Below, one piece after another: positions 54,518-61,980 of a stretch of DNA of 64,000 bases (its first letter is position 1; every line of letters begins with the position of its first letter). The notes beneath the pieces are model-generated. The model ran no database searches, was not told where the DNA came from, and saw only the letters and a program-made list of their open reading frames with translations. This DNA comes from Nocardia sp. NBC_00508 (GTDB taxonomy: Bacteria > Actinomycetota > Actinomycetes > Mycobacteriales > Mycobacteriaceae), in NCBI RefSeq assembly GCF_036346875.1, contig NZ_CP107852.1:1550001-1614000 (forward strand). Reading direction: 5' to 3'. A program made the translations under genes and the position numbers.

Positions 54518-55339
54518 TCAGCATGTCTTCCGGACGTAGCCGGGATCACCCGGAGTGGAGACTTCGACGTCCCTGAGCACGATGCTCAGCCTGCTTGCGT
54601 AGCCTTCGCACGCCGCCGACAGGCCTGGTTCGGTGTATTCGATATCGATGACGTGGTTGTCGTATGCAGTCGCGTAGTCGCCACACTCCGCAGTGTCACC
54701 GCATTCCTCGGACACCGCGAAATCCAGTCCGGCAGCGGTCCTTTTGTCCACGAGTTCGGCGGCGTTCTTCTGGCCGATGGCCAGGCCGCGGTCGTGCGAG
54801 TGCTTGGCGAGCATGGCGATGAAGGTGACCGCTTGGTCGGTGGTCAGCAGCTCCTTCGATCGGCTGTAGCTGTCATAGTTGTCGACCTCGACGGCATCGA
54901 ATCGCTTGTTCGCGCATTCGTCGATCCACTGGTTGACTTTGTCCGCGATGCGGGTGCGCTTGTCGGCTGTGCGGATATCCAGCAGCGCCTCCTTCCACCT
55001 CGTGTCGTAGACCACCTTGCCGTCCTTGTCACGCAGCAACAGGTCCTCCGGCCACTCGCTCTCCGCACCCGGCTGGACCTGAAAGCCGTTCACGTAGCAG
55101 ATGTTGTACAACCCATCGGCCCGCTCGGCGCTGTGATCGCGACTGACGACCGTGACTCCCGCCGGCGGATCGTAAGGACTGGTGATCTGGTAGTCGAACC
55201 CGGCATGTAGCGGAGGCAGGGTTATCGCCGGTGCAGCGCTCGCGGTACCCGCCTGCTGCGCAACGATGCTGGTGGCCGCGGCGACAAGCGCTAGCGCGGT
55301 CGCCGAGCGGCGACGAATGCGTGCGATGGAAGTGATCAC
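54518..55339 (-). CDS. Secreted GH114-type endo-alpha-1,4-polygalactosaminidase
   Basis: A 273-aa protein with a signal peptide (TALALVAAATSIVAQQAGTA, cleavage near ASAAPAI). The mature part matches the glycoside-hydrolase family 114 barrel: GLYNICYVNGFQVQPGAE, EWPEDLLLRDKDGKVVYDTR, RFDAVEVDNYDSYSRSKEL with the catalytic Asp/Glu region, and GLAIGQKNAAELV. GH114 enzymes cut alpha-1,4-galactosaminogalactan-type polymers. The enzyme is presumably secreted and may act on fungal or self exopolysaccharide. The GTG start at 55339 lies before a TAT-like arginine stretch. Confidence 0.83.
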   Translation of the reverse strand: MITSIARIRRRSATALALVAAATSIVAQQAGTASAAPAITLPPLHAGFDYQITSPYDPPAGVTVVSRDHSAERADGLYNICYVNGFQVQPGAESEWPEDLLLRDKDGKVVYDTRWKEALLDIRTADKRTRIADKVNQWIDECANKRFDAVEVDNYDSYSRSKELLTTDQAVTFIAMLAKHSHDRGLAIGQKNAAELVDKRTAAGLDFAVSEECGDTAECGDYATAYDNHVIDIEYTEPGLSAACEGYASRLSIVLRDVEVSTPGDPGYVRKTC

Positions 55340-55576
55340 AAGACTCTTTTCGTTCTTTGATGACGGCTTTGGTCCGAAGGGCTCTACCGGCTACTGTCGC
55401 CACCACGCACCGTGCCGGAAAGCCTTCAGGCACAGGCAGATACAACCATCACCGGCAAGCTCCGTCAAAGCCCCGAGATCGGTGGCAGCTCACATCCAGG
55501 CCATCGAGCACCCGCTTGCGGGTCTCCACAGCTCCTCGACCTCCGACCAGTCGGCCGCTATTTCACCTGCCCGTGA

Positions 55577-56194
55577 TCACGGCTGGCCGGTGACGAACGC
55601 CTGTACGGCGTCGAGAAACTCCGGGCCGCCCGAGACGTATCCGCCGACAATTCCACCGATCAGCACACCCACGGGGACGCTGACCCCCCACATCAAAAAA
55701 AGACACGCCCCGAGGATGCCGCCCACGATGGCACCTCCGACGACGCCAGGCAGGTTCTTGTTGATCTGCTCCTTGAGCCGGTCGTAGGAGCCGATGTCCT
55801 TCAGTTGCGCAATATCTTCTGCCGTCGGGGTCGGTGTCAGCGTCAGGGTGCGGCCATCCGCACCGATGTGCTGCGCAATCGCGGTCGAACGCCCGTCGAC
55901 GGCGTACCATTGCGGCACTTCGGTCACCGCCGCTCCGTCGCCGGACTCGAGCACCACCGCACCGTTCTGCGCGATCTCGAACTTGCCATTCTCGACGGTG
56001 GTGATAATGACCCTGTCGACTGGCGAAACGGTGATCTGGTAGTTGATTCCGTGATCCACACCGGAAGTCGTGCTCCCTGCAGTCACTGCAGTCGGCTGCT
56101 CCGTTGCGGCCAGCTCTGCATGGGCGGTTGCCGCAGTGACACCCACGGCCGAGATGGCCATGAAAACGGCAGCAGCGATTTTCTCGAACTTCAT
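55577..56194 (-). CDS. Secreted hypothetical protein with C-terminal glycine-rich membrane hairpin
   Basis: A 205-aa protein with an N-terminal signal peptide (KIAAAVFMAISAVGVTAATA, cleavage near AHAELA). The middle part (YQITVSPVDRVIITTVENGK, EIAQNGAVVLESGDGAAV) resembles domain-of-unknown-function proteins common in Nocardia. The C-terminal part carries two glycine-rich hydrophobic segments (VVGGAIVGGILGACLFLMWG, GVLIGGIVGGYVSGG) that could form a membrane hairpin. No enzyme motif is visible. The start ATG is at 56194. Confidence 0.75.
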   Translation of the reverse strand: MKFEKIAAAVFMAISAVGVTAATAHAELAATEQPTAVTAGSTTSGVDHGINYQITVSPVDRVIITTVENGKFEIAQNGAVVLESGDGAAVTEVPQWYAVDGRSTAIAQHIGADGRTLTLTPTPTAEDIAQLKDIGSYDRLKEQINKNLPGVVGGAIVGGILGACLFLMWGVSVPVGVLIGGIVGGYVSGGPEFLDAVQAFVTGQP

Positions 56195-56238
56195 CCTTCG
56201 AATCCCTCCACTCAGCTGCCCCTGATGGGCGGACCGAG

Positions 56239-56550
56239 TCAGACCTTAAGCGGTGTCGAATTCAATGGCGTGTAGCACGCCACACGCCATTTCGAAGTCA
56301 CTGCATTCCTGTTTCCCATGTCTCCGGTGCAGCCCTTGTGGGTGCCGCAGAAGAACTCGCCGAACTCGGTCGCGCTTCACTCGAATTCTCGAACCCGCTG
56401 GGCGCAGCAGTTGGGGTCCAGCACGACGCACAGCGCCGACAGGGCCTCGCGTTCGGCGTGGTGGACCACGTTCACTCCGGCGCGTTCGGAATCGACGAGT
56501 CCGGCTTTGCGGAGCTGGCCGACACCGCCGGGAACCTCGTTTGGGTGTCG
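56239..56550 (-). pseudogene. Possible remnant of a regulator gene with an in-frame stop
   Basis: The minus frame at 56377-56550 reads GQLRKAGLVDSERAGVNVVH followed by HAEREALSALCVVLDPNC, which resembles the C-terminal half of an ArsR-type winged helix. After a TGA at 56377-56379 the same frame goes on for 45 codons (EFFCGTHKGCTGDMGNRNAV to a TGA at 56239-56241). Upstream of 56550 the frame is closed. This is best read as a decayed gene; no active function is implied. A small inverted repeat (AATGGCGTG at 56264, CACGCCATT at 56283) lies inside. The rest of 56551-56700 holds nothing clear. Confidence 0.35.
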
Positions 56551-56700
56551 TCATCGTCCTCGATTGGCGTGTCGGAACACACCGCCACGTCACCCAGTTA
56601 CCGTGCGGAGGTCGACCACAAAGGACTGCCTGGCGGTTGGCGGGTAAGAGTTCCCTTGGCAGCCGGGTACTGGCGTAGCCCGATTGAGAGGATCTGGACC

Positions 56701-58224
56701 TTGAGCGATCTTTCTCGCCGTGACCTGCTCAGGACGTCAGCGGCCGCCGGCGTCGGAGCAGTCGTTGTCTCGGGCCTTACGGCCGCAGACACGCCGGATA
56801 TTGCGGACGCAAGCGCACCAGGAATTGAGGCCGCGGGCCACCCGAGTAAAAGCCCGGGATGCCCGCCCGCGACGCTGACCGGCCACATCGTCCGCCCCGG
56901 TGACGCGTCGTACACGGATGCGCGACTCGGCTGGGACCAGCTCTTTTCTCACTATCCGCTGGTCATCGCCTTCGCGCAGGAAACCCAGGACGTGGTGAAC
57001 GCCCTGACGTGGGCGCGGCAGCACAACATCGCGCTGCGGGTGCGGAGCGGCCGCCACGCCCTCGAAGGCTGGTCGAACGTCGACAACGGCATCGTAATCG
57101 ACGTCAGCCAGCTGAAATCGGTCCAGATCGACCCTGGCGCTCGTATCGCGACGGTCGGCGCCGGGCTGAACCAACTGGAAGCGGTGACGACGCTCGCGAA
57201 CCAGAACTTTGCGGTCACAACCGGAAGCGAGGGCAGCGTAAGCCTGTGCGGTGCGACGCTCGGCGGTGGCCTCGGGCCCCTCAACCGCTGGCTCGGCATG
57301 GCCTGCGACAGCCTGATGGCGGCCGAGGTCGTCGTCCCGTCGGGTCACGACTGCGCCGAAGTGATCAACGCGGACTTGCAGCACCACTCGGACCTGCTCT
57401 GGGCGCTCCGCGGGGCAGGAAACGGCAACTTCGGGATCGTCACACAACTCACGTATAAGGTGTATCCGCTCGAGCATCTCGCCTATGTGCAGGCGACATG
57501 GGATGGACTTGGGGACCTTTACGGGGTCTTCGAGGCATGGCAGCGTACGGTACCGTCCGCCGACAGCCGTCTGGGATCCGAGCTCGAGATCCACAAGTCC
57601 CAGATCCTGCTGTCCGCGTGGCTTGTGGACGGGGCAGCGGCACAGGCCAGAGAGATGCTGGCTCCGATCCTGTCGGTCGGCACGCCCGATGTCACGGTGC
57701 AGGTCGGTAACTGGGGCGACATCTTTGCGGGAGCCCAGCTCCCGCTCGCGCAAGAGCCCGCGAACTGGAAGTTCTTCTCGGAGTTCGTCAAAGAGCGGTT
57801 CCCGAAGAAGGCGATCGACATCATCGGCGACTTCATGCGAAACGCTCCCACAGAGGAGAGCAACTACTTCGTCGATGCCTTCGGTGGGGCGATCAAGAGG
57901 GAGCCCCCCGGCGGCACGGCGTTCGCGCATCGCGACGCGCTTTTCTACGGCGAGATCGGCGCAGCCTGGGGGACTCGTTCAACACAACCAGGCGTCGGCG
58001 ACCCGCTGACCTCGCAGGCCCAGGCCTGGACCGCTGAGTTCAGCCAGGCGCTGCGGCCCTACGCGGACGGCGCCTACGTCAACGTGCCGAACGTCGGAAT
58101 GCAAGAGTGGCAGACCGCCTACTGGGGGACCCAGCGCTTCGAGCGGCTGCGCAGGATCAAGGCGAAGTACGACCCCCACAACGTCTTCCAGTACGAGCAG
58201 AGCATCCCGCCCGCGTCACACTGA
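56701..58224 (+). CDS. Tat-exported FAD-linked oxidoreductase (berberine-bridge type)
   Basis: A 507-aa flavoprotein. The N-terminus has a twin-arginine signal, SDLSRRDLLRTSAAAGVGAV. The FAD-binding PCMH domain follows: PLVIAFAQETQDVVNALTWA, then RVRSGRHALEGWSNVDNGIV with the histidine that bonds FAD, and CGATLGGGLGPLNRWLGMAC. The C-terminal BBE domain ends with DPHNVFQYEQSIPP. Such enzymes oxidise sugars or secondary metabolites outside the cytoplasm. I chose the TTG at 56701 because it lies directly before the Tat motif with GAGAGG upstream; longer in-frame starts do not fit a signal peptide. A C-terminal remnant of a relative is at 2423-2827. Confidence 0.83.
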   Translation: MSDLSRRDLLRTSAAAGVGAVVVSGLTAADTPDIADASAPGIEAAGHPSKSPGCPPATLTGHIVRPGDASYTDARLGWDQLFSHYPLVIAFAQETQDVVNALTWARQHNIALRVRSGRHALEGWSNVDNGIVIDVSQLKSVQIDPGARIATVGAGLNQLEAVTTLANQNFAVTTGSEGSVSLCGATLGGGLGPLNRWLGMACDSLMAAEVVVPSGHDCAEVINADLQHHSDLLWALRGAGNGNFGIVTQLTYKVYPLEHLAYVQATWDGLGDLYGVFEAWQRTVPSADSRLGSELEIHKSQILLSAWLVDGAAAQAREMLAPILSVGTPDVTVQVGNWGDIFAGAQLPLAQEPANWKFFSEFVKERFPKKAIDIIGDFMRNAPTEESNYFVDAFGGAIKREPPGGTAFAHRDALFYGEIGAAWGTRSTQPGVGDPLTSQAQAWTAEFSQALRPYADGAYVNVPNVGMQEWQTAYWGTQRFERLRRIKAKYDPHNVFQYEQSIPPASH

Positions 58225-59031
58225 TCGGCGGATCTGGAACCAGATGCCCACGACCTGAATATCGCTCCGACTCCACTCCTGCGCCGCTGCACCCCGTCTC
58301 AGTGAACTCGATGCATAGACATCAAGCCAGCCCCGGCTACTAATCGCCGCGTCGGCGGGCGGATGGACCCGGAGCCGATCTACTGCGTACCAAAAACGTT
58401 GGTTGCGGGCGCGCAGGTACCGGCGCAGCGCGATGCGAGTCTTGTCGCCGAATGGTGACGATCGTGGCCGGCCGCCTTTGCCGACGACCAGCGCGCTGTC
58501 TTCCTCGAAGTCGAGATCGTCCAAATCGAGGTTGGCGACTTCACCGCAGCGGCAGCCCGTATCCGCGAACAACCGGATGATCGCGTTGTCCCGCCGCGAA
58601 TCGAAATCAGTTCCGGAGCACTGGTCCAGGAGAGTCCGCAGCGATTCGAGACTTGGTACCGGCACGAGCTTGTCCGGAGCGTCCGGCAGGCTCAGTTTGT
58701 CGAAGTGGTCGGATTCGATGATCTCTTCGGCCGCAAGGTATTTGAAGAACTGCTGAAGGCTCCGATACTGGTTGCGCGCGTACTGCGGGGACAGCGGCTC
58801 ACCGGTCCGCCGGTTCGTCCTCGACAGCAGTGTCTCGATGTACCCACCGATGTGGTCGCGGGTGATCTCGGGCGCGTCCGTCGGCAGAGCTTCGGAGATC
58901 AGGTAATCGGCGAAGTAGCCGATGTGGACCAGGTAGACGTCGATCGTCTTTTTCGCGCGGTTCTTCCTCCGCAGCTCGGTCGCGAAGTCGTCTCGCAACT
59001 CGCGGATGTCGTCCAGCGAAGCGGTCCCCAT
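58216..59031 (-). pseudogene. Truncated tyrosine recombinase (phage-type integrase)
   Basis: The N-terminal SAM-like core-binding domain is present (RDDFATELRRKNRAKKTIDV, YFADYLISEALPTDAPEI, RNQYRSLQQFFKYLAAEEII). So is the start of the catalytic domain with the first Arg (LFADTGCRCGEVANLDLDDL) and the following lysine region (VVGKGGRPRSSPFG). After RIALRRYLRARNQRFW the sequence loses similarity. The H-x-x-R, His/Trp and nucleophilic Tyr boxes are missing, so the last ~90 residues expected in a full-length enzyme were lost. It is convergent with the FAD oxidoreductase, whose stop it overlaps. It is a relic of an older integrated element. Confidence 0.82.
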
Positions 59032-59094
59032 GGCCCGATGCCACCGCAATAATCTATTCGTGGACGAGCGCTGTTCTAGATCGAAACCTCTCGT

Positions 59095-59124
59095 GAAAAA
59101 CAAAAACCCCCTGCTCATTGGGGA
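59095..59124 (-). terminator. Intrinsic terminator downstream of the tRNA fragment
   Basis: Read on the minus strand, CCCC-AATGAGCA-GGGG is followed by the T-rich GTTTTTGTTTTT. This is an ordinary short-stem terminator located directly after the tRNA 3' end, as expected for a native tRNA transcription unit. Confidence 0.6.
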
Positions 59125-59128
59125 TTTG

Positions 59129-59170
59129 TGGGGCGGGCGGGGCTCGAACCCGCGACCAATGGATTATGAG
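59129..59170 (-). other. 3' fragment of a tRNA (anticodon CAT) used as attachment site
   Basis: The minus strand carries the anticodon loop CTCATAA (59164-59170), then the variable region, T-arm GCGGG-TTCGAGC-CCCGC and the 3' acceptor strand CCGCCCC plus A. The D-arm half and 5' acceptor strand are missing; upstream sequence does not pair. The 42-bp remnant is what a tyrosine-recombinase integration into a tRNA gene leaves at the far end of the element. The anticodon suggests tRNA-Met. CCA is not encoded. Confidence 0.75.
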
Positions 59171-59190
59171 ATCAAACACTCCGAACGGTG

Positions 59191-59218
59191 TCCTGACCAG
59201 GCGAAATCCTGGTCAGGA
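59191..59218. repeat. Perfect 11-bp inverted repeat next to the attachment site
   Basis: TCCTGACCAGG at 59191-59201 and CCTGGTCAGGA at 59208-59218 are exact reverse complements with a 6-base spacer (CGAAAT). They lie 21 bp inside the presumed element from the tRNA fragment, a typical place for excisionase or integrase arm-type sites, though a hairpin terminator is also possible. Confidence 0.65.
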
Positions 59219-59396
59219 ACGAGCACACGAGCAAAATACATTGCTGTCGTTGGCACCGTTGACGATCTTGCATTCCATCGATACGACCCGGGGCGTCGCA
59301 CCCCCGCCCATCGCACCTCCACAAGTGCCGTTTAGCTGACAGCTATGCGCGTTCAGAGAAGCGGGTGGCGCCAGCAGAGCGCGCGGAAGCACACGG

Positions 59397-61187
59397 CTAT
59401 AGGCGTGAGCTACCGCCACGGCGCTCCGTGAACCTCGAACTAAGACCTTCAGCATCTCGGAAAGACGTCACTTCAACGGTGGAGTCCCCGTCCCGTCGGT
59501 AGGGCACGTCATCTAGGTACGAGAGCTTCGATTGAGGGGGGATTCGAAGCACGATCACACCCATCCCATAATAGGAGTTGTAGTCCATATTGGCGAGCAC
59601 GTCACCCTTAAGGGGCTCGCTCAATTTAGAGTTTCGAATTGCATCTTTCCAGCGAGAAAAATAGGCCTCCGTGGTCTCGCCTAAGAAATCAGCCTCACGC
59701 TTGACGCCGACGACATATCTGGTACCAATCTTCTTGGGCTGTACTCCATAGATGGCTTTGACCCTGTTAGCGTCGGGTTCGTCATCCGTGACACCGATCA
59801 AAAGAGTTCCACTATTATCGGGACCGTTGTTGGCAATTGCACATACAGTTTTTACAACTTTATTGAACATCGCCGTATCGATCTTCGGAGGATCTGAAAG
59901 CATGAGCAGACCCTGCTTGAGCTCGTAGTGAGGGAGTTCGATTTCGGAACGGCGGAGCGCGTTATCTATGTCGACAGTCGAGTGGGCTCCATAGATTTCC
60001 CGCTTATTCGCAGCGACCAAATATCGCGAAAGAAGGCCTTTTATTGAATCGATGTTCTTCCTGCGCTCGACGGAGGCCGTCGACTTTCTTCCGGTATCCA
60101 ACCGGTCATACAGCCCGGTCAGAGCATTCTTGACGCCTTTATAGTCCGAGATCCGCTTCTCATCAGTAACGATAGCTTCGTGAATAGCAATAAACAGTAC
60201 CGCAAACGCCGCAGCAAAAGCGTTAGTTGAAGATTTCCTGAAAAGAATAGTGCGCAGCTTCGCGGAACCATCCGCCTCGCATATCTTTCGAATCTCGTCA
60301 ACGCAATACTTGAACTCATCCGAGAAAGCTTCAGACCCATAGCTTGCGAGCGCATCCTCTATGCGCCTATTTTCGGGAGTATCACCCTCATAGATAGCGT
60401 CAAGCGCTTCCTTGGAGCGCTCTAGAACGTCTCCGCCGATGACACTCGCAGCTATATCCGCTATACATTGCTCATCCATACTGTCACGGAGGTCAGTCGA
60501 TCGCAAAATGCCCTGCTGAACCCAGAAGACACCTTCTGCTGCAACCTCGTATCCGTGCTTGGACATTGGCAGGTCGATACTGATCGCGGGCATCTGTTGA
60601 AGGTTTAGAACTGTACTGGATGCATCACCCCTAATCTGGCATGCTAATTCGCGCACAAGTTGCGAAAAGCTATTTTGAGTTCCGGCTTGCCTGCGCTCTT
60701 GATCACTCAGTCGATGACCATAGGTATTAATTCGGCCGAAGACATCGTCTACTTCATCCTCCGTCGCACCGCGCATTACTGTAACCGCCATGACGTAGTC
60801 GAGGAATGCGCCGACCTCCCTGCCCGATAACACCTCGGCACCCTTCGACGATGCAGCCATATCATCGCCCAATCGATCGCGAGCCGTAGGGAATTGACTT
60901 ATATCAAAATATCGATCTTCAAGCGTTGGGAAAGCTCCCTCGATGAACGAAATAAGAGTATGCAACCTCTGAAGCCCATCAATTACTTCATATTTGCCAC
61001 CATCGCGTTCAGCGAGAAGAATAGCGGGAACGGGAAACTTTCGAAGAACCGACTCTATCAGCTTCTGCTTCTCATGCGCTGTCCACACGAGTTTCCTTTG
61101 GTACCGACGGTTGACGAATAGCCGTTCCTCGACGTACCAAGAATACAGCGACTGAATTGGTTTAGGCTGGGAGTCCAGTTCTGCCAT
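59397..61187 (-). CDS. DUF262 (ParB/Srx-like) protein with C-terminal AlbA_2-type domain
   Basis: A 596-aa protein. Residues ~10-200 are a DUF262 domain: FVNRRYQRKLVWTAHEKQKL, then YEVIDGLQRLHTLISFIEGA with the hallmark DGxQR motif, and DVFGRINTYGHRLSDQE. A helical region (200-420) follows. The C-terminal ~150 residues (VCAIANNGPDNSGTLLIGVT, MGVIVLRIPPQSKLSYLDDV, PYRRDGDSTVEVTSF) match the Schlafen-type AlbA_2 DNA/RNA-binding domain. DUF262 is half of type IV restriction enzymes such as GmrSD and occurs in several anti-phage systems; no DUF1524 nuclease partner is here. Base composition is clearly lower in GC than all neighbours. The start ATG at 61187 is followed by a long untranslated upstream region with an inverted repeat. 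Confidence 0.82.
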   Translation of the reverse strand: MAELDSQPKPIQSLYSWYVEERLFVNRRYQRKLVWTAHEKQKLIESVLRKFPVPAILLAERDGGKYEVIDGLQRLHTLISFIEGAFPTLEDRYFDISQFPTARDRLGDDMAASSKGAEVLSGREVGAFLDYVMAVTVMRGATEDEVDDVFGRINTYGHRLSDQERRQAGTQNSFSQLVRELACQIRGDASSTVLNLQQMPAISIDLPMSKHGYEVAAEGVFWVQQGILRSTDLRDSMDEQCIADIAASVIGGDVLERSKEALDAIYEGDTPENRRIEDALASYGSEAFSDEFKYCVDEIRKICEADGSAKLRTILFRKSSTNAFAAAFAVLFIAIHEAIVTDEKRISDYKGVKNALTGLYDRLDTGRKSTASVERRKNIDSIKGLLSRYLVAANKREIYGAHSTVDIDNALRRSEIELPHYELKQGLLMLSDPPKIDTAMFNKVVKTVCAIANNGPDNSGTLLIGVTDDEPDANRVKAIYGVQPKKIGTRYVVGVKREADFLGETTEAYFSRWKDAIRNSKLSEPLKGDVLANMDYNSYYGMGVIVLRIPPQSKLSYLDDVPYRRDGDSTVEVTSFRDAEGLSSRFTERRGGSSRL

Positions 61188-61499
61188 AGCAAGAATCTTG
61201 CCACACGCTTCCGCCAGTGGGCCGTGAAACCCAGTACGGACCCCCACTTTCCGGTTGTGGTCCATCCCGCCCCGGCGTGACCGCCTCACGCGCTCTGTGG
61301 CACCACCCGCGCTCCACCGCCCGAAACCCGCGCTCGTACATGACCCTTCGAGGGCACTGAGCGCGTCCCGACGCGCGAACACGCCACCGCAGGTGGCGCA
61401 GCGCTAGACGCAACGTCCTCACCCAACGCACCCACGTACCAGACCCCTCTTGTGGTCCCTCTCCTTGTGGTCCCCCCTCAACCCCATTCCCTTCCAGAT

Positions 61500-61598
61500 T
61501 GTTTGGTGTTGGCTCCCTCCCCACCCGGCCGACACTCTCTATGAACAGCGAAGCCATAGAGAGTGTCGGCCGGGTGGGGAGGGAGACGACGCCAAACA
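61500..61598. repeat. Long inverted repeat upstream of the DUF262 gene
   Basis: The inner 30 bp of each arm (61513-61542 and 61556-61585) are perfect reverse complements around a 13-base loop. Extending outward to 61500 and 61598 gives arms of about 43 bp with only three mismatches. The hairpin would be extremely stable. It lies 312 bp upstream of the DUF262 start. Confidence 0.9.
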
Positions 61599-61629
61599 CC
61601 CCAGTTCAGCGCACCTTTTTCGCGTCCCC

Positions 61630-61708
61630 TGATCCGACTTTGATCGGATTCGGAGTCGTATCAAAATCGGATCAGGTCCGGATCAGATCCGAATCAGATC
61701 CGGATCGG
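61630..61708. repeat. GATC-rich repeat block (possible iterons or operator cluster)
   Basis: TGATCCGACTTTGAT at 61630-61644 and ATCAAAATCGGATCA at 61660-61674 form an inverted repeat with one mismatch. They are followed by the palindrome CGGATC-A-GATCCG (61679-61691), a direct repeat ATCAGATCCG at 61682 and 61693 (11-bp period), and the palindrome GATCCGGATC at 61697-61706. No coding frame explains it. Plasmid iterons or a repressor-binding cluster are the obvious readings. Confidence 0.7.
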
Positions 61709-61727
61709 TTTCCGGCACTGGAGACCA

Positions 61728-61766
61728 CGAGTAGGCCCCGCTGGCAATGCCAGCGGGGCCTACTCG
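61728..61766. terminator. Perfect 19-bp hairpin, probable bidirectional terminator
   Basis: CGAGTAGGCCCCGCTGGCA at 61728-61746 and its exact reverse complement at 61748-61766 flank a single central A. It lies 32 bp beyond the stop of the leftward plasmid-type operon (61798) and should end that transcript before the repeat block. Confidence 0.8.
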
Positions 61767-61797
61767 TATGCGGTTGTCGGTGCTGCTGCTCGGGTGG

Positions 61798-61980
61798 CTA
61801 CGTGCCGCCGTTGCGGATGCGGACGGCGATTTCGCCGTAAGCGCGGACGCCGAATCCGCTGCGGTTGGGGTAGATGCGGTCGCCGAGCCGGAGGTCGAAA
61901 CCGGCGGCGGTGAGCATCGCGGTCACCGCCGCGACGGCGTCGGCATCGCCGGACAGTCGGACGTTGACCACGCTCCTCAC
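61798..61980 (-). CDS. Small hypothetical protein of the mobile-element operon
   Basis: A 60-aa protein (SVVNVRLSGDADAVAAVTAM, then GFDLRLGDRIYPNRSGFGVR). It has a beta-alpha-beta look similar to small plasmid or phage proteins of unknown role. The start overlaps the stop of the DUF2637 gene by four bases (ATGA), so it is translated from the same message. No specific function can be assigned. Confidence 0.75.
   Translation of the reverse strand: MRSVVNVRLSGDADAVAAVTAMLTAAGFDLRLGDRIYPNRSGFGVRAYGEIAVRIRNGGT

Noticed and set aside
59129..59170. Complete functional tRNA-Met gene
   Set aside because: Only the anticodon loop to the 3' end is present; the sequence upstream does not form the anticodon 5' strand, D-arm or 5' acceptor strand.
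61630..61708. CRISPR array
   Set aside because: Repeats are about 10 bp at an 11-bp period, with no regular spacers and no cas genes nearby.
61499..61840. Plus-strand ORF beginning in the long inverted repeat
   Set aside because: Both arms of the repeat produce the same MFGV-type start on opposite strands, so the frame is a product of the palindrome; the rest runs through the GATC repeats and the terminator hairpin.
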